Source: Pimelobacter simplex (GTDB lineage Bacteria; Actinomycetota; Actinomycetes; Propionibacteriales; Nocardioidaceae). Taken from it: a DNA stretch of 64,000 bases. The first letter of the stretch is position 1, and every line of letters starts with the position of its first letter. The notes beneath the pieces are model-generated. The model was given only the letters and a program-made list of their open reading frames with translations, did not search any database and was not told the DNA's origin. Positions 60,812 through 64,000 of the stretch are shown one piece after another. A program made the position numbers and the translations under genes. The stretch is from positions 3,348,001-3,412,000 of the forward strand of contig NZ_CP096276.1 in assembly GCF_024662235.1 (NCBI RefSeq), written 5' to 3'.

Positions 60812-62266
60812 CTACTGCGGCGCGACCACCGGGATCCGCGCGTGCGTCTCGGCCGGCCGCAGCCGCAGCGTCGCGAGCCCGCCCTGACGCCCGGCGACGG
60901 GCATCGAGAACACCCCGGCGACGCGGGTGTTGCGTGCCTCCACCGCGACCCGTACGGCGCCCGGCGGCAGCGCGAGCGACGCGGCCCGGTCGGGGGCGAC
61001 CTCGACCTGGTCGTCGCGCAGCTGCGCCCCCGCCGCGTCGTACGACGTCACGTGGACGACGCCCGGGCGCTGGGCGCCGCCGAGCAGCAGCGTCTTGGCG
61101 CCCGCGGGGAGGACGGCGGCGGTGGGCTCGCGGACGTCGATCGCGGGGGCGAGCAGGACCAGGTCGGAGCTCTGGAGCAGGCGGACCGAGGTGGCGACGG
61201 GGTCCGGGGACTCGACGAGGACGCCGACGACGCCCTCGCCGCTCTTGCCGGCCAGCAGCTTGCTGAGGTCGGCCGTCGCCATGGCGCCGGGGGCGACCGA
61301 GATCGGTTCGGCGTCGGTGGGGGTGAAGGTGGCATCGGTGGTGACCAGGCGGACGGTGGCGCGCACCTCGTCCTGGCCCGGGTTGGCGATGAAGAGGGTC
61401 GCGCCGGTGGGCTTGGCGGGGAGGCCGAGGATGAGGTTGCTGGTGTCGGGCTCGGCCTGGGTGGGCTGGAACTCGGTGCTCACCCGGCCGCGGCCGAGGG
61501 GGTCGCGGGTGGTGCGCGCGGTGGTGGTGACCCGGCCGCGGATGACGGTGACATGAGCCGCCGTGAGCGTACGACGGGGCGCGGTCGCGCTGAGGTCGAT
61601 CCGCTTCACCCCGTGCGCGGGGACCTGGATGCCGCGCAGGGCGGGCTCCTCGACGGGGCCGGAGGCGTCGGAGAGGGCGATGTCGACGACGGCCTCGCCG
61701 TCGTCGGGGTTCACCAGCTCGACGGTGGTGGCGTAGCGGGCGCTGGCGCCGAGGCCGACCAGCCACTCGTCGTACGAGGGGGCGCGGCACTCGGGGACGG
61801 CGAGGCCCTCGCCGCGGCCGGCGACGATGCCGGGTGCGGCCTCGCCCTTGCCGGTGAGGACGGTGGCGCCGGTGCTGCCGGGCACGGTGGCGGTCGCGTC
61901 GGCGGTGACGGTGACGGGCGCCGCCTCGGTGACGGTCGTCGCGGTGGGCGCGCCGGTCAGGACGTCGAGGTCGCCGCCAGGGACGCCGGGGCTGCGGCCG
62001 ACCCGGACCGGGACCGGGCCGGGCTCGAGGCCGGCCGGGCACACGGTCGTGGCCGAGGTGAGCGCCGAGCTCGTGGGCGGGCGGACACCGCCGGGCTGCG
62101 GGGAGTCCTCGCCGCCGATGGCGCCGATGCCGAGGGCGACGACGGTGGGCAGGCCGATCGCGAGGGCGACGAGGATGTCGACCCGGCGGCGCCGGACCAC
62201 CGAGGCGCGCCGGCCGGGACCGGAGGGCGCGGGAGCCGGAGTCGGGGTGGGGGTGGGGTCAGTCAT
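60812..62266 (-). CDS. DUF5719 family membrane-anchored protein
   Basis: A 484-residue protein: Pro/Thr-rich basic cytoplasmic N-terminus, one membrane helix (about 30-52), then an extracellular beta-rich region with repeated segments such as ATTVELVNPDDGEAVVDIAL and LFIANPGQDEVRATVRLV. DUF5719 proteins lie between a large glycosyltransferase and DUF3499 in actinobacteria. Function unknown. Its ATG overlaps the glycosyltransferase stop by 8 bp. Confidence 0.88.
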   Translation of the reverse strand: MTDPTPTPTPAPAPSGPGRRASVVRRRRVDILVALAIGLPTVVALGIGAIGGEDSPQPGGVRPPTSSALTSATTVCPAGLEPGPVPVRVGRSPGVPGGDLDVLTGAPTATTVTEAAPVTVTADATATVPGSTGATVLTGKGEAAPGIVAGRGEGLAVPECRAPSYDEWLVGLGASARYATTVELVNPDDGEAVVDIALSDASGPVEEPALRGIQVPAHGVKRIDLSATAPRRTLTAAHVTVIRGRVTTTARTTRDPLGRGRVSTEFQPTQAEPDTSNLILGLPAKPTGATLFIANPGQDEVRATVRLVTTDATFTPTDAEPISVAPGAMATADLSKLLAGKSGEGVVGVLVESPDPVATSVRLLQSSDLVLLAPAIDVREPTAAVLPAGAKTLLLGGAQRPGVVHVTSYDAAGAQLRDDQVEVAPDRAASLALPPGAVRVAVEARNTRVAGVFSMPVAGRQGGLATLRLRPAETHARIPVVAPQ

Positions 62267-64000
62267 CGCGGTTCCTTCGCAGCGGCGGCAGGGCCAGCAC
62301 GACCAGGACGGGGATCGCGGCGCCCTGGAGGGCCAGCAGGATCCAGCGCAGCCAGGAGCCGTCGTCCGGGAGCGGGCCGGGCTCCGGGGTGACCTGCCAG
62401 GCGCGGGTGCCGCGCTCGGAGCTGGCCTGGACCAGGCCGGAGGTGGCGTCGAGGCTGGCGGCGACCGCGCCGTCGGCGGGGGCGGCCTGGACGATGTAGA
62501 GGATGCCGCGCTTCGACAGCTCGGCCACGGCGTCGGGATCGGGCGAGGTGACGAGCGAGCGGATGGTGGCGCTCACCGCGGGGTCCTCGGGGGTGAGCGC
62601 GGCGATCTCGTCCTCGCCGACGGTCGGTCCGTCGCCGCGGCGCACCTCGTAGCGCACGCCGTCGTCGATGCTGCCGCGCAGCACGAGGACGCCGTCCTGC
62701 TCGGCCTGCTCGGCGCGCTGGGCCATGTAGACGGGGACGTCGGACGGCGGCGGGTCCGTCAGGTCCTCGCTCCCCCAGCCGGCGAACCAGACGAGCCCGG
62801 CGAGCGGGGCGACGATCCCGGCGAGGGCGACCAGCGCGAGGCCGGCCTGGGCAGGCTTGGCCTGGTCGCCGAGGTGGTGCAGGGCCAGGCCGCCGAGCAC
62901 GGCGGCGCTCACCCAGGCACCGGCCAGGAAGAGCAGCACCACGCCGAGGCCGGGCTGCTGCGAGGTGGTCCCGCTCAGGTCGACGCGGGTGACCGCGAGC
63001 GGGATCGCGACCACGGCGGTGATCGCGGCGACCAGCCAGCAGAAGATGACGGAGATCCGGGTCGCGCGCGGGATCAGCGCGAGGAGGGCCAGCACCGGCA
63101 GTGCGAACCCGATCCACGCGGGGGCACCCAGGCCGCCCAGGCGTCCGGCGAGCAGGTCCCAGCCGGAGGTGGCGGCGGTCGGCCAGCGGCCGATGTCGAG
63201 CAGGGTGCCGGCGGCGGCGCCCTCGAGCAGGGCCGGCAGCCACCACGGCAGGAGGACGACGAGCGGCACCAGCAGCGCGGCGACCGGCGGTCCCCACACG
63301 GTGCGGTCGCGCGCCTCGCCGGGCACCAGCCGGACCGCGCAGCCGAGCAGCACGGCAACCAGGACGGCGGTCACGAACCAGGCCGGCGGGGCGACGGCGG
63401 TCAGCACGGCGAGGAGCAGGCCGGTCCGCCAGCCCGCGCGGCGCCGGTGGGCGGCGTCGGGGTCGGCGAAGCCGAGGGCGCTGTGCGCCATCCAGGGCAG
63501 CACGGCCGCGGCGACGACGATCCCCCAGCGGCCCCCGCCCCAGGCGCCGGCGACGAGCGGGACGAGCGCCCAGGTGACCGCGCCCCACAGGAGCAGCCAG
63601 CGCGGCGCGCCGTACGGCGTGACCAGGCGCCCGACGACCCGCAGGAAGCGCCACGCGCCCCACAGCCCGAACGGCGCGGCCAGCGCCATGAGCAGCGACA
63701 TCAGCAGGGAGGGGCCGAACGGGATGCCGAGCAGCGCCAGCAGCAGCACGTACGGCGGCGCGGGCACCGCCGAGCCGAAGCCGATCGGGTGGTTCGCCTC
63801 GACGTGGAGCGCCCACCAGGCGCCGATCCCGTCGGGCGTGGGCGAGAGCGCCCCGCCGCTGATCCCGCCGACCACGTCGCGCACGCCGACGAGCAGCGCG
63901 ATGACGGTGATCGCGGTCGCCACGGCGACCGGGCTGGTGAAGAAGCGGACGACGATGCCGGTGTCGGCGAACTCGTCCTCCTCGTCGCGGTGCCGGGCCG
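62259..64000 (-). CDS. Large family-2 glycosyltransferase, C-terminal membrane part
   Basis: Partial: the frame is open through the right window edge, with RDEEDEFADTGIVVRFF preceding the apparent internal GTG at 63923. The visible 580 residues are about twelve to thirteen hydrophobic helices, a long soluble loop (TDPPPSDVPVYMAQRAEQAE to VQASSERGTRAWQVTP) and a final helix near the C-terminus. In related genomes this gene is a >1000-residue glycosyltransferase upstream of DUF5719; the catalytic domain would be outside the window, so the call rests on topology and synteny. Confidence 0.7.
   Translation of the reverse strand, partial: ARHRDEEDEFADTGIVVRFFTSPVAVATAITVIALLVGVRDVVGGISGGALSPTPDGIGAWWALHVEANHPIGFGSAVPAPPYVLLLALLGIPFGPSLLMSLLMALAAPFGLWGAWRFLRVVGRLVTPYGAPRWLLLWGAVTWALVPLVAGAWGGGRWGIVVAAAVLPWMAHSALGFADPDAAHRRRAGWRTGLLLAVLTAVAPPAWFVTAVLVAVLLGCAVRLVPGEARDRTVWGPPVAALLVPLVVLLPWWLPALLEGAAAGTLLDIGRWPTAATSGWDLLAGRLGGLGAPAWIGFALPVLALLALIPRATRISVIFCWLVAAITAVVAIPLAVTRVDLSGTTSQQPGLGVVLLFLAGAWVSAAVLGGLALHHLGDQAKPAQAGLALVALAGIVAPLAGLVWFAGWGSEDLTDPPPSDVPVYMAQRAEQAEQDGVLVLRGSIDDGVRYEVRRGDGPTVGEDEIAALTPEDPAVSATIRSLVTSPDPDAVAELSKRGILYIVQAAPADGAVAASLDATSGLVQASSERGTRAWQVTPEPGPLPDDGSWLRWILLALQGAAIPVLVVLALPPLRRNRDD

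Overview
The window is high-GC actinobacterial chromosome, most like Nocardioides or a relative. Pointers are the mtrA-mtrB-lpqB operon, an intact mce lipid-importer operon, a DUF222/HNH protein, the mreBCD-mrdA-rodA-ndk block, frequent GTG starts, and many genes preceded by a TAnnnT hexamer exactly 6-8 nt from the start codon, the signature of leaderless transcripts. No rRNA, tRNA, CRISPR array, insertion sequence or phage is visible; the sequence looks like core chromosome with accessory blocks set into it.

Layout. 1-1570: C-terminal part of a secreted metzincin protease. 1606-3558: B12-binding/radical SAM protein. 3630-9603: proton antiporter, two lipoproteins and a copper-handling set (CopC-CopD fusion, YcnI, small membrane protein). 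9665-16237: cell-elongation operon mreB-mreC-mreD-mrdA-rodA, with ndk upstream. 16285-17482: phosphatase and a MerR regulator. 17625-27518: mce operon (two YrbE permeases, MceA-F) ending in an acyl-CoA ligase. 27722-39818: a divergent catabolic locus. Leftward run two zinc-type alcohol dehydrogenases flanking an AMP-forming ligase; rightward run a complete branched-chain-amino-acid-type ABC importer, then a three-subunit 2-oxoacid:ferredoxin oxidoreductase with its GntR regulator and two ferredoxins. 39832-49691: conserved core (YcaQ-like protein, LuxR response regulator, hpf, ComF, lpqB, mtrB, mtrA, ahcY). 49925-56743: accessory genes (DUF222/HNH, chloramphenicol-exporter-like MFS pump, methyltransferase, RibH2-type lumazine synthase, DUF808, acyltransferase). 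56831-64000: conserved mannose-metabolism and envelope block (SIS-like protein, Trm112, manB, DUF3499, degenerate zincin, DUF5719, glycosyltransferase end).

How parts work together. The MerR gene and the mce operon carry the same 17-bp palindrome with the same embedded -10 hexamer, so one regulator probably controls lipid uptake and itself. In the catabolic locus an imported acid or amino-acid-like compound could be oxidised by the dehydrogenases, activated by the ligase or oxidatively decarboxylated to an acyl-CoA by the ferredoxin-linked oxidoreductase; its two rightward promoters share a sequence element, and a GntR gene lies in the second operon.

Most interesting signals: (i) a leaderless 21-codon leader ORF followed by nested stem-loops ahead of the MFS exporter, resembling an antibiotic-induced attenuator; (ii) a 9-codon leaderless ORF whose stop overlaps the DUF808 start; (iii) the shared MerR/mce operator; (iv) the VOR-like oxidoreductase locus; (v) a 108-bp nested inverted repeat after the acyl-CoA ligase; (vi) an unexplained 586-bp gap between comF and hpf carrying hairpins and a 75-bp repeat that recurs 16.7 kb away. 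All calls come from reading the sequence; no database search was run.
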